A DNA stretch of 64,000 nt, taken from contig JARDYH010000001.1 of NCBI GenBank assembly GCA_029215795.1, positions 357,926,154-357,990,153 on the forward strand, written 5' to 3'. The DNA comes from Anniella stebbinsi. Its lineage: Eukaryota > Chordata > Lepidosauria > Squamata > Anniellidae. Position numbers and translations under genes: made by a program. The first letter of the stretch is position 1. Every line of letters begins with the position of its first letter. Shown here one piece after another: positions 53,610 to 63,350 of the stretch. Under the pieces are notes generated by a model that made no database searches, was not told where the DNA came from, and was given only the letters and a program-made list of their open reading frames with translations.

Positions 53610-54060
53610 AGCTGGTTTTATTTATTGATTTTAAACATTTCTTAGCTGCCTTTTCAGGGCAGAAGCTCTCCCAAGGCGACTTACAACAGTATACACATTA
53701 AAAGCAATAAAAACATAGCAAGTAAAATATCAATTAAAACAATAACAGCTAACATTAAAAACTAGTAATAAAACAGCAAGTACTAAAACAGCAAGGGCAA
53801 CAGCAGCCAAACAGTATTCTATTATGAGAAGGCCTTGGTAAAATAAAACGTTTTAAGGCCTTCTTAAAAGCCTATAAGGATGGTGCACGGTGGATCGTCG
53901 GTGGGAGTTTGTTCCATGGGTGTGGGGCCACTGCTGAGAAGGCCCTCTCCTGTGTGGAGGCCCACCTAATATCTCTCACTGGTGGGCAGGTGAGAAGGGG
54001 CTCTCTTTTTGATCTTAAAGTGCAGGCAGGCTGATATGGGTGAAGGTGGTCCTTCAAGTT
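53610..54060 (-). mobile_element. L2-like LINE 3' end, inverted
   Basis: Tail tttatttattgattttaaac then cttagctgccttttcagggc, A-rich stretch, aaggccttcttaaaagccta and ggggccactgctgagaaggc. Same family as 16330-16650. Confidence 0.82.
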
Positions 54061-54131
54061 GGCCACTGTATGAAAAAATGCTGGGCTAGAAGGACCCTTG
54101 GTCTGATCTAGCATGGCTTTTCTTATGTGAC
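54055..54131 (+). mobile_element. CR1 LINE 3' tip
   Basis: ttggccactgtatgaaaaaa, tgggctagaaggacccttgg, ctgatctagcatggcttttc. Directly joined to the inverted L2. Confidence 0.8.
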
Positions 54132-54493
54132 ATGAATGGGAGTCCACTTGTACAGTGTTGGATGGAATCCAGAGTTTAAAACAGCAAAAGGGATAGTTGA
54201 GTGTAGAATTCAGGGCATTAGGTTAGTCTGCGTGATCTGTTTTCTGTGTGTAGCTATGAGTACAAAGGACTTTTTAGCTATCTCAAGCCCCCAGTTCATG
54301 TATTTTATTTCATTTTTAAAAAATAAAATGAAAAATCCTACCTTTGCATGTGAATTCAAGACAGGTTAAAGCAAGATCACTCCAATTAACTTTTAAAATG
54401 TTGCAAAAACAGCTGCATTTGGAAATTGCTGGAATCATTGGAATACAGAAGAGAGGACTTATGTCTTTGTAGAACATCTTTAGTACCTCAGAC

Positions 54494-54897
54494 TAGGGAT
54501 GTTCGTTGCTGGAAATCTGGTTCTTTTTGGCTGGCTGGAGTTCTGCAGTGTTTACGGCTCACTTTGCCTTTGAGAGCTACAGGCTGTTCCCCAAACTCCA
54601 GGAAAATGTTGCGCATTGGGGGGGGCAGTTCTGCAATTTGCGCAAATTTCTGAGCAATTTTTGTGCAAATTATGCAAATTCGACCATAATTTGCACAAAT
54701 TTGGCCGCAATTTGTTCAAATTGTAATATTCCCCCCCCTCCCCAAAAGCGCAAATTTCCTGGAAAATCCGCATACTGGCCCATCTTGCTGCAGCTAGAGT
54801 TGAATGTCGCAGCAGAAACTGCAACAAAGTCTGGGAGGCCAAGCCTGGGAAAACCCCTTGAACTCCTCCCCCTGAATGGATTTCTGTGATGTCCCTG
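54494..54897 (+). mobile_element. 404-bp hAT-type foldback element with GCAAATT array
   Basis: Left end TAGGGATGTTC, right end the inverse of CAGGGACATCA. Octamers cctcagac (54486-54493) and cctcacac (54898-54905) match at 7 of 8. The centre (54635-54770) is a run of repeated caaatt and aatttg words in both orientations. No ORF of note. Confidence 0.75.
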
Positions 54898-55011
54898 CCT
54901 CACACTAGCAAATCAAACCATATGCAGGCATGATCAGAAAGGATTATGAGAAATATATGTGTGTGTGTGTGTGTGTGTGTGCATTGCTAATAGTTTATTT
55001 TACTTTTGCAG

Positions 55012-55107
55012 GAACTAGCAGCTATTAGGGATGCTTTGACTCCCCCTTTGGCTTGTGTGGCTGCAAAAAACGGTGACTTGGAGGCCCTAAATGTGTTACA
55101 GAACATG
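55012..55107 (+). CDS. ASPG: ASPG exon, visible 10 of 11 (start of ankyrin part)
   Basis: Thirty-two codons between tacttttgcag and ATG|gtaaaa. It reads ELAAIRDALTPPLACVAAKN then GDLEALNVLQNM. The LACVAAKNGDLEALNVL segment has the helix pair of an ankyrin repeat (A-A-x-x-G-D-x-E-A-L). Residues 371-402. Donor ATG|gtaaaa is acceptable. Phase 0. Confidence 0.94.
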
Positions 55108-56249
55108 GTAAAAAAACCCCTCTCATGTAGCGTATTTTATGCAATCACTCATATCCTGAGGATGAGAAAACCTCACCCACTATGGTCATGCCAAGTGCAT
55201 TTTGAATATTCTCCCAAATGAAGCTTCTCCGAGGTTGTAAAACGAGAATAAAAAAAACCTCAAAGTAGTCTCACAACAGCGACAAACAATTTTAGACATC
55301 TATTTTGATCCATTAGAAAGAATCCAAAAGTATCAGCAGGTTAGAGCTGGGGACAGATCTGAATAACTGCTGACCTTTATATTTTCAAAATGAGAGCAGA
55401 CCTTGTTTTCGTCCCAGGAGATCTTTTTTCATGCCTTGTATGGTGTAACAGCCTCATTAAGTCTGCATAGTACCTCCTCCGGACCATCGTGAGACTATTA
55501 CAGCTGCAGACCTTTCATCCCTCACCCCTAAACACTTTTTTATTTAATATCCAGCCTGAAGAAGAGCTCTGGTGAAGTTAAAACCTTGCTCACCGTTTTG
55601 TGATGTTGTAGTTCATCCTAATAAAGCCATCTTTTGGATTTCAGCAGGGAGTCATCCGATTATTTTCTGAAATAGTGTGAATTGATAAAGAGTTTGCTGA
55701 AATTCAAGCATGTAGTGGGGCGGGGGACCAGGATCATGTGTTCCTGTCTCTGAATTATTCCTAATAAGGTCGTCAAAGAGCCCCCTGCATGTAACAGCTG
55801 TATGCGTGTAAGTCCCTGACTGGGTGAAAAGGATCCTTGAAAAAGCAAGAAGCCCTGATCATTCGGAGGAGCTCTGTATGCATGGATCTGTATGCATGTA
55901 CAACTAGGGGCCCTTTTCAGACCTCATTATGAATAAATGGAGGTTGATTGTGTGCAATTTGGCTTTCCCCTCCATGTGTTCACATAAAATCTGAAGCAGG
56001 CTTCTCTAACTGATCGTTTCGACATCCTTCAGCCATCCTGGATTGGCATGCAAAAAGTAACCTCAAAAGGGGCCCTCCATTAATCCTAGAGAACATGATA
56101 AAAAGAAAAATTGGGGAGGAGATGTTTTCTTGTGCTGGGTCCAAGCCCCAATCACAACTGGGAAATGTTGTGGGTGTGCAGATGAGACTTTTGCTAGATA
56201 TGTGAATGATACTTTTCAAGACCCTTCTTTTTAAACAACTTTGTCACAG
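55108..56249 (+). other. ASPG intron, 1.1 kb, no repeat recognised
   Basis: Looks largely single-copy. The acceptor tract tttgtcacag lies at its end. Confidence 0.6.
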
Positions 56250-56413
56250 GGTGGAAACCTGAGCTCCGGGGATTACGATGGTCGCACTCCACTCCATGTT
56301 GCCTGCTGTGAAGGGAATTTGGAGATAGTCAGACATCTACTGGAGTCTGGCGCAACCGTGTATGCAAAAGACCGATTGGGAGCTACTCCGCTGATGAATG
56401 CTATCAAATTCAG
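56250..56413 (+). CDS. ASPG: ASPG exon, visible 11 of 11 (ankyrin repeat)
   Basis: Fifty-four codons plus two bases before AG|gtatat. It reads GGNLSSGDYDGRTPLHVACC then EGNLEIVRHLLESGATVYAK and DRLGATPLMNAIKF. The DGRTPLHVACxxGNLEIVxxLLxxGA pattern is a canonical ankyrin repeat, a protein-interaction fold. The split codon AG+N must be completed by a later exon, which is not in the last 7.6 kb of the window as far as I can see. Residues 403-456. Confidence 0.96.
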
Positions 56414-56474
56414 GTATATATATATTTTAAAAATGCAGTTAATGTCAAGTTCCTGGAAGAATAACAACACAGGA

Positions 56475-56645
56475 ACATAGGGAATGGCCTTACCATTGGT
56501 CCAACTAACCCAGTATTGTCAATATTGATTGGTAGCATCTCTCTGGGGTTTCAGGCAGAAGTTTTTCCAGCCCTCACTTGTAATGCTGCGGACTGAACTT
56601 AGGATCTTGTGCATTCAAAGCTTGTGCTGAGCTATCTCCCCTCTC
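56475..56645 (-). mobile_element. tRNA-derived SINE of second type, inverted
   Basis: aatggccttaccattggtcc, gtagcatctctctggggttt, gcagaagtttttccagccct, agcttgtgctgagctatctc. Inverse of the same unit as 32785-32985. Confidence 0.72.
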
Positions 56646-57139
56646 TAGTGAAGGCCTGTGCTGCTTTATTGAATCCTGGTTCCACTTTACATGGTACTTT
56701 AGAGTGCTTTTGGCCCAGATGGGTTTAGAGTGGTTTTGGCCCAGATGGTGTCATGAAGAGGAAGGACAAGTGCCTCACACTTCCTGTTCCTTTGCAGTTC
56801 TGTCTCTTCCAGAATAAATGTTCATATCTCCCCTGTCTTGTAGATTTATAGGATGCCCTTGCATCAAGAGTGTGCTTAACTCCCGGGCATTAGGGACGGG
56901 AAAGTGTTTAAATTAGGATAGCGTCGTGAAGGAACAGGAAGCGTAAGCCACTCATGCTTCCCGTTCGCTCTACAACTTTGTCACATTCAAATCTGTTCTT
57001 TGTTGGAAGAAAACATCTGATTTTTTAAGCAGCTAAATACGTTTTCCCATAGAACTTCTTTTAGAGTTAAAAACAACTATTTCTTGTGTTCCTAAAAAAA
57101 AAAAGTCTAGAGCAAATGTTTTGGCTGCATTCAGTATAA

Positions 57140-57435
57140 ATCATTTATTTTTATTTGTGGAATTTATTACCTGCTTCTCATTATAATATAATCCCAAAGC
57201 AGGATACAACTAATAAAACACTAACATCATACAATACCAATAAAAACACCCCAGTCAAAGAGAGGAGAACAATAAATAAATAGGTTTACACAATGCAGCA
57301 AAACAAATCCAGTCAAAACCCTGGATGAGCTAATAAGTCTTTAGTTGGCACTGAAAGCTTGTAGGTTTCAGTGCTGACCATATATGAGGAGGGATGGAAT
57401 TCCACAGTTAGGGTGTCTTTCATTGAAAATGCCTT
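57140..57435 (-). mobile_element. L2-like LINE 3' end, inverted (divergent)
   Basis: ttttatttgtggaatttatt then an A-rich body and ttagttggcactgaaagctt. Worn, and 3' part only. Confidence 0.6.
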
Positions 57436-57443
57436 CTCTTGGG

Positions 57444-57651
57444 TAGGGTGACCATATGGAAAGGAGGACAGGTTTCCTGTATCTTTAACAGTTGTATAGA
57501 AAAGGGAATTCCAGCAGGTGTCATTTGTATGCATGCATCACCAGGTGAAATTCCCTCTTCTTCACAACAGTTATAGCTGCAGGAGTCCTGCCCTCTTGAC
57601 AAGATATAAAAGATACAGGAGCCCTGTTCTCCGTTTCATATGGCCACCCTT
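57444..57651 (-). mobile_element. 208-bp hAT-type MITE, copy 12 (older, internally deleted)
   Basis: Ends TAGGGTGACCATATGGAAAG and the inverse of AGGGTGGCCATATG. Left arm preserved; the right half is reduced to its outer end, as in copy 8. No target duplication is recognisable, so it may be old or rearranged. Confidence 0.82.
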
Positions 57652-57785
57652 TATCAGTGCTAACTTTGTTTTCAGGATTCCAAGCAAACAAAGCTTTCTT
57701 CTTACAGGTGGTCCGGATTCCTTAATAGTCATTCCAGTGTGGTCGCCATACCCTTAGAATTGTATTTTGCACCACAGAAAGGTCA

Positions 57786-57918
57786 TTAAGGGTACAATAC
57801 TATGCATGTTTAGACAGGAAAAAGTCCTACGATTCCCAATAGCCCCCATTTCTGGGGCATGCTGGGAGTTGTAGGACTTTTTTCCTGTCTATACATGCAC
57901 AGGATTGCACCCTTAGTC
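57786..57918 (+). mobile_element. Small palindromic element with TA target duplication
   Basis: Left AGGGTACAATACTATGCATG, right the inverse of AGGGTGCAATCCTGTGCATG, bounded by TA on both sides. The core mirrors itself (ggaaaaagtcctac against gtaggacttttttcc). Related relics at 715, 7345 and 26035. The TA duplication would fit a Tc1/mariner-type element, but it is too short to be sure. Confidence 0.65.
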
Positions 57919-58789
57919 ACTTGGCATGCGATCTTAATACTCAGTATGACAATCAGACGGCTAACCAAGTCATTCAAAGACATGAAAAGTGGACAACAAG
58001 CTCTTAAAATTCTTTAGAGCAAGTTGAACAAACTTGCTGGTGAACTGAGCTGGCGCTCATCCAGCCCACCTATGTAATATGTTCCTGCAAAAAGCTATGT
58101 GTGTTTTAACCACACCCAGTGACTGCCTGAGGAATTTCACATGAGTATGTTATTCAGATTCTTTTGCTTTACCACTCCCATAAGGAACTCCTACTGGGAT
58201 GGTTGATCTTTTTAAAGCTGCCGAAAGGGGAGTTGGAAGCTGTCTTTGGATTCAGGCTTATGCTCTCTTATCAGGTTGAGAGGACGAAATAAATCGGTTG
58301 TCAGTTCACAGAAGTTTCAGGCCTGCTCTGTCAACAGGTTTCACTGCAAAGCTTAAGGTGGAATTGTATCATGAAAAACCTACAGAATTAGTTAGATACT
58401 ACTGCTGCAGGTGCAACAGGTTTGTGGAATTAATTATATACAGAAAGGGAATTTAGCTATAGAAATAGTTTATGCTAGTCATACTAATACATAGAATTGG
58501 GGGAAGTGGAGGAAGGAATTGGTGGTCATGCAATCCAACCTTCTATCCTGAAACATGACCCTCTTATTCATAAATATCTCTTAACACATATATGTCTAAC
58601 AGAAAGATGTAGGATCAGTTTGCTTGATCAAAAATGTCTTGGCTATATTGTGATATTCAAAATCAACTTTTGACTAAATGAATTGGTCCTTAATTTCTCA
58701 CATTCCAGATTATAATGTGTCCAGCATTATCCATTGCACCATTTTCTCAATATGATTGCAGAGATTCTGTATTGTTGGTAGCAATTAGC
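57919..58789. other. Intronic DNA, not identified
   Basis: 58490-58560 faintly resembles an inverted CR1 tip (catagaattgg, atccaacc). Nothing else is recognised. Confidence 0.4.
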
Positions 58790-60006
58790 CTCAGTACTGG
58801 TTTTGCTTAAGTAGGGCAGGTTGATATGGGTGGAGGCATTCATAAAAACATTTCGGCCCCATGCCATCTAGGGCTTTAGACATCAGCACCAGCATCTTGA
58901 ACTGGGCTCCATGGTGAATAGGCAGCCAATGTAGCTGCTTCCAAACAGATGCAACGTGATGTTATCTAGGCCAATCAATCAGAATTCTAGCAGCTGAATT
59001 CTGTACTAGTTGAAGCTTCCAAAGAGTTTTCAAGGGAAGCCCCACATATATTACACTGCAGTAATCCAACCGTGGAGGTTACTGGAGCATGGTTCGCTGG
59101 AGCCAAGGCTATCCCTATCTAAGAAAGGACGCAGCTAACGAACCAACCAAACCTGGCAAAAGGTGCTGCAAGCCACCAAGGGCATATTAGATCCCAGAGT
59201 ACCTCCAAGCTATGTACCTCCAAGCTGTGTATTACCTGTTCGGAATGCAACCCCATTCTGAACAGGTAACACACCAACTTCCCATACCTGGGAATCGCCT
59301 ATGCTTAGGGCCTCTATCTTGTCCGCATTCAGCTTCAGTTTATTGGCCTTCATCCAGCTTATTACCAAATCCAGACAATGGATCAGCAGCTCCACAGCCT
59401 CACCTGACTCTGATGATGAAAAGAAATAGAGCTGGGTGTCATCAGTGTAAATTCCAGTGTAAATCTCCAAATCCCAGATAACCTCACCCGGTGGCTTTAT
59501 ATAGATGTTAAAGAGCGTGGGGGCTAAGACAGAACCTTGCAGGATTCTACAGTTTGGGTGCCATGGAGTCAAGCAGAAATCCCCCAATGTACTTTCTGAA
59601 ACAGACCTTTCAGGTATAAGTGGAAGCATGGTATCACTCTGTCCCTCTCCCTGAATCTCCACTCACAGAATTGATTTAATTGAATCAATAGCTACTGAAA
59701 GATCAAGGAGAATCAACAAGGTTCCACTCCCCCATCTCTCCCAACTAAGGTAATCCATCAGGATGACTGATGCTGCCTCTGTGCCAATCCCGGACTAATC
59801 CTAAACTGAAATGGGTCAAGACAATCCATGTCACCAACTTTCCTTGGAGTTGGCCAGCCATCACCCTTGCAAGCAACTTTCTCCGAAAGGCAATATATGT
59901 GACTGGGTGATAGTTCTTGCAATCCTCCAGGTTGAATGAGGGTTTCTAAAGAAGCGGTCTCATGACCAGTTTCATTTGTGCTTCTAGCATGCCACAAGTA
60001 TGGCAT
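58790..60006 (-). mobile_element. L2-clade LINE with reverse transcriptase, inverted
   Basis: Longest LINE in the window. Reading 60006 down to 58790 on the minus strand: NYHPVTYIAFR (RT block), PFQFRISPGL, LILLDLS, GSVLAPTLFNIYIKPPGE, then YTDDTQLYFFSSSESGEAVE (the YADD-type catalytic box, here with Ala to Thr) and SWMKANKLKLNADK. Further down come LHWLPIHHRAQFKMLVLMSK and ECLHPYQP. Several frameshifts and stops; 5' truncated. Confidence 0.88.
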
Positions 60007-60009
60007 TAT

Positions 60010-60280
60010 TCAGTGTGGTGTAGGAGAGCCAGTGTGGTGTAGCGGCTTGAGTGTTGGACTGGGAGTTGGGAGATCCAGGTTCTAGTCCCCACTCAGCCAT
60101 GGAAGCTCACTGGGTGACTTTGGGCCAGTCACAGACTCTCAGCCCAACCTACCTCACAGGGTTGTTGTTGAAGCTGTTGTTGTGAGGATAGAAATGGAGA
60201 GAAGGAGGATTATGTACGCCCCCTTCGGTTCCTTGAAGGAAAAAAAAGGTGGGATATAAATGCAATAAAATAAATACAAA
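60010..60280 (+). mobile_element. tRNA-derived SINE
   Basis: Head with A box (tggtgtagcgg) and B box (ggttctagtcc) of a tRNA-like Pol III promoter, body gaagctcactgggtgacttt, ggccagtcacagactctcag, cctacctcacagggttgttg, and tail ggtgggatataaatgcaata. A 9-bp direct duplication agtgtggtg lies at its very start. Other copies at 22997, 30498 and 61380. Confidence 0.88.
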
Positions 60281-60544
60281 TTATCCAAATAGTAAACTAT
60301 TCCTGAAGCATAGCTTGAATAATTTATGTAAAGAGTCCTGGGGTGTGGAATAAGTTCATAAACACACAAAACCTTAGTGAACCATTGAGATTTGACAGCA
60401 GTTCAAGGAGCAATGCATCCAAGTGGAAACATGATGTCTCCAAGAGACATCACCAGTGGCTGGCTGGGTGAGGAAGTCCTATTCTATGAGAGACTAACAT
60501 CTGGCTGCTACAGCAGCTATCTCCTCCGATGTTTGCCATAGCTT
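60281..60544. other. Intronic DNA, not identified
   Basis: No exon, RNA or repeat recognised. Confidence 0.4.
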
Positions 60545-61140
60545 AGAGCAGGGTTGTTGAACCTCTGAATCAGCCTGAGAGCTGGATTCCGCTTCGGAGG
60601 AGCTTTTGGGGGCTGCGTTCCAGCGGTGGGCGGAGCCAAAAGCAAAAGGGGAGGGTACAAAAACAACAGCATATTTTAGCTTAATGCTCCTACTTGCAGT
60701 AACTAAGCCTTAGGAGGGGCATGTCAAGCTTTCAGAATGGGGGAAAAAACCACACAAAAGGGATGAAACCGCCAAGCAATGGTGGAAAGGAGGTGAGGTA
60801 AAGATAAAGGAACTATAATATGTAGATTCAAATAACTTTTTATATTTATCTTATTTGTTATAGATCATTCAAAACTTGTATACAATTGTATTAATTGTAT
60901 GAATTGTAATAATAATAATAATAATAATTGTATTAATTGTATACAAGTTTTGGATGATCTATAACAAATAAGATAAATATAAAAAGTTATTTGAATCTAC
61001 ATATTATAGCTCCTTTATCTTTGCCTAACATTAGTGTGGGCCCCTCCCCCCATTTTTGTCTTTGTCTGGAGAGGAGCTGAGGCCAGAGGGAGAAGGTATG
61101 GTCATCTGGGGAGCCTAGAGGGCCAAATTTGCACCCCGGG
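60545..61140 (+). repeat. Interspersed repeat (same family as 37720 and 43812)
   Basis: Contains gagcagggttgttgaacctc, gctgcgttccagcggtgggc, gaatgggggaaaaaaccaca, and ends agggccaaatttgcaccccg. The large hairpin at 60797-61025 lies inside. Class unknown. Confidence 0.55.
60797..61025 (+). repeat. Long near-perfect inverted repeat, 91-bp arms
   Basis: Arm 60797-60887 and arm 60935-61025 are inverse copies with about three mismatches (the outer ggtaaagataaagg pairs with cctttatctttgcc; the inner cttgtatacaatt pairs with aattgtatacaag). The 47-bp loop holds (AAT)n. The arms are AT-rich. Confidence 0.93.
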
Positions 61141-61179
61141 CTTAGAGATTCGGAAACAGAGTAGGAGCTGGACGATCTG

Positions 61180-61330
61180 AGCTATGAGGGGAAACTTGTA
61201 TATACATTTGCCTCTCCCTAATGGCTCTTGTCTGGTTTTGCTGTATTTTAAAATATGTTGTAAACCATCCTTGAGAACTTTGGTTAGTAGGCGGGATAGA
61301 AATACTCCATATGATATAAAGAATAAGAGA
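61180..61330 (+). mobile_element. LINE 3' tail
   Basis: ttgtctggttttgctgtatt, ttgtaaaccatccttgagaa, tagtaggcgggatagaaata. Short worn tail. Confidence 0.5.
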
Positions 61331-61379
61331 AAAATCCAGGAGGAAACTGTTATAAAAGGCTGAATGGCTAAACACCAAT

Positions 61380-61655
61380 TTATGTATTTATTTATTTATT
61401 TTTATTTACTTATTGCATTTATATCCCGCCTTTTTTCCCTCCAAGGAACCCTAGGCGGCATACATAATCCTCCTCCTCTTCCTCCTCCTCCTCTCCATTT
61501 TATCCTCACAACAGCAACCCTGTGAGGTAAGTTGGGCTGAGAGTCTGTGACTGGCCCAAAGTCACCCAGTGAGCTTCCATGGCCAAGTGGGGACTACAAC
61601 CCGGATCTCCCGACTCCCAGTCCCGCACTTTAGCCACTACACCACTAGCCACTGG
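61380..61655 (-). mobile_element. tRNA-derived SINE, inverted
   Basis: (ATTT)n tail at 61383-61405, body tcctcacaacagcaaccctg, gtgactggcccaaagtcacc, head acccggatctcccgactccc and agccactacaccac. Same family as 60010. Confidence 0.86.
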
Positions 61656-61664
61656 AAGGGAACA

Positions 61665-61800
61665 ACAGCGGGGCGGGGCCATTGCCTTCATGTTCTGCTT
61701 GTGGGCTTTCCAGAGGCATCTGTTTGGCCGTCGTGAGGAAACAGGATAGGCCTTTGGTCTGATCCAGCTGGGCTTTTCTTATGTCCCTAAGGTTTGAAAA
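61665..61800 (+). mobile_element. CR1 LINE 3' tip
   Basis: tcatgttctgcttgtgggct, cgtgaggaaacaggatag, tttggtctgatccagctggg, cttttcttatgtccctaag. Confidence 0.8.
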
Positions 61801-62539
61801 GTAGGAAGGCTGTATGCATGGTAAAGTCCGGACCTGCACTTGTGCACCACACACATAAAACGTGCATATTATGTGCCTGTTTTTCCACAAGCCTTCCCTC
61901 CAAAAAAAGGAAAGACAAAGAAGTTGGAAGGGTTGTGGGAATGGAGTGTAAACGTGGTGCGTGTTGTGTTTTTTGTGCGATAGGGCAAGCATGTACAGGC
62001 CTCACCATGCACATAATATTGGTATGTTTCCAACTGTGTGAATGAGCCCTTTGGTAACCATTCTGGGAAAGTTAAATAACAAGCCAAAGATAGTGTGTGG
62101 TTGCTTATACTTCTGGGTAAACCTGACAATATTCTCTCATCTACAAGTATATTACTTTTAGAATTTTTAAGGGGATGGAGAGATTCTTTACAAGCATTGT
62201 CTTCCAGGTCTTTCCCACACATTAGCAGTGATTCCACCTTTTGAAGTTTCTAATGCCTAGTGTAAAACGTCAGTTCGTTGTTTCTCACCGAAGAGCTGAG
62301 GCGCCAAAAGAATGAAGTCATTCAAGTTTAGGAGTGGGTTACATTTCTTTAAATGACTGGTGGGAAATGCAGTTGCGGCTCCCATCACTAAATCCTCACA
62401 CACTTCCTTAACTCTCATGCAAGTCAGAGCTGACAGTGTAATCCAGAAGTCATTAGCCATGCTTGAGCCCCACTGAAGTCAGTGGAACAAGTTTGTTGTG
62501 ACTGACTAAAGTTCCATTATTTCAGAACACCTAAGAGAT
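61801..62539. other. Intronic DNA, not identified
   Basis: The open frames here show no family resemblance. No repeat is recognised. Confidence 0.4.
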
Positions 62540-63035
62540 GGTACTTGCAATTTACATACTCATAGTACTGGCTTACCTGCATGCCTGTTAGCTACCAAGC
62601 CACATACAAGGTTATGCTGTTATCCTACAAAGCCCTAAACAACTTGGGACCAGCATACCTAGCAGACTGCCTTCCCTTATATATACCTGGACGACAATTA
62701 CAATCCTCAGAGGAGGCCCTACTAGTCATTCTGAGACAAACGGAATGCCGCCATGAAGAACCTCGGCAGCGGGCCTTCTCTGTAGTGGCACCCACCCTCT
62801 GGAAAAGCTTCCTCGTGCGGTTTGGGAGGCAGAAAACGTTACATCTTTTAAACGACTCCTGAAGTCATACCGTTTTACACAGGCTTTCCCTGGTTTTTAA
62901 TGTAGCTAGTTTTATACTGCCTTTTTAACTTTTAATGTTTAAATTTATATTGTTATTTTTATGGTTTTTAATTGTGCACTGCCCAGAGAGCTTTGGCTGA
63001 TGGGCAGTATAAAGATGTAATAAATAAATAAAGTA
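62540..63035 (+). mobile_element. L2-like LINE 3' part with ORF end
   Basis: 62581-62862 encodes YKVMLLSYKALNNLGPAYLA then QRAFSVVAPTLWKSF, the end of an L2-type ORF2. It is followed by the 3' UTR and tail tgcactgcccagagagcttt and (AAAT)n. Truncated and frameshifted. Confidence 0.86.
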
Positions 63036-63083
63036 AGTTACATTAATTTGACACAACTAAGTTTACAGCCTACCCACTCATTG

Positions 63084-63350
63084 ACCTGGTTTGCACAGCA
63101 TGGCCAGGTCATCATGGGTTAGTTAACCCACAATGAGCCATGGTGCATGCTGGGTGTGTGCAGCCACAGTTTTCAATAAATATGCAATCTTTGTTCAGGG
63201 TAATAGGGGTTGCACTGTGTTGTGCAAACCTGACCATCATGGGTTATTTGAGGGCTAAACAACTCCTAAACAACCTCTACTAGTAGTAGAGCATTGTGTA
63301 TTCAAAATGGCAACCGCACAATGACCTGCCCGTGTTATGCAAGTAGGCCC
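63084..63350 (+). mobile_element. Foldback element with TTTGCACA ends
   Basis: Left gacctggtttgcacagcatg, right cgtgttatgcaagtaggccc, inverse relatives. The inner words gtcatcatgggttagttaac and accatcatgggttatttgag recur. No ORF. Confidence 0.55.

Larger units (their letters stand above)
53506..55011 (+). other. ASPG intron, 1.5 kb
   Basis: Contains an inverted L2 end, a CR1 tip, a hAT-type foldback element and a (TG)n run at 54959-54980 just before the next acceptor. Confidence 0.8.

Noticed and set aside
60020..60090. tRNA-like sequence with A and B boxes
   Set aside because: It is the head of a SINE repeated four times in the window. It lacks a full cloverleaf and is not a tRNA gene.
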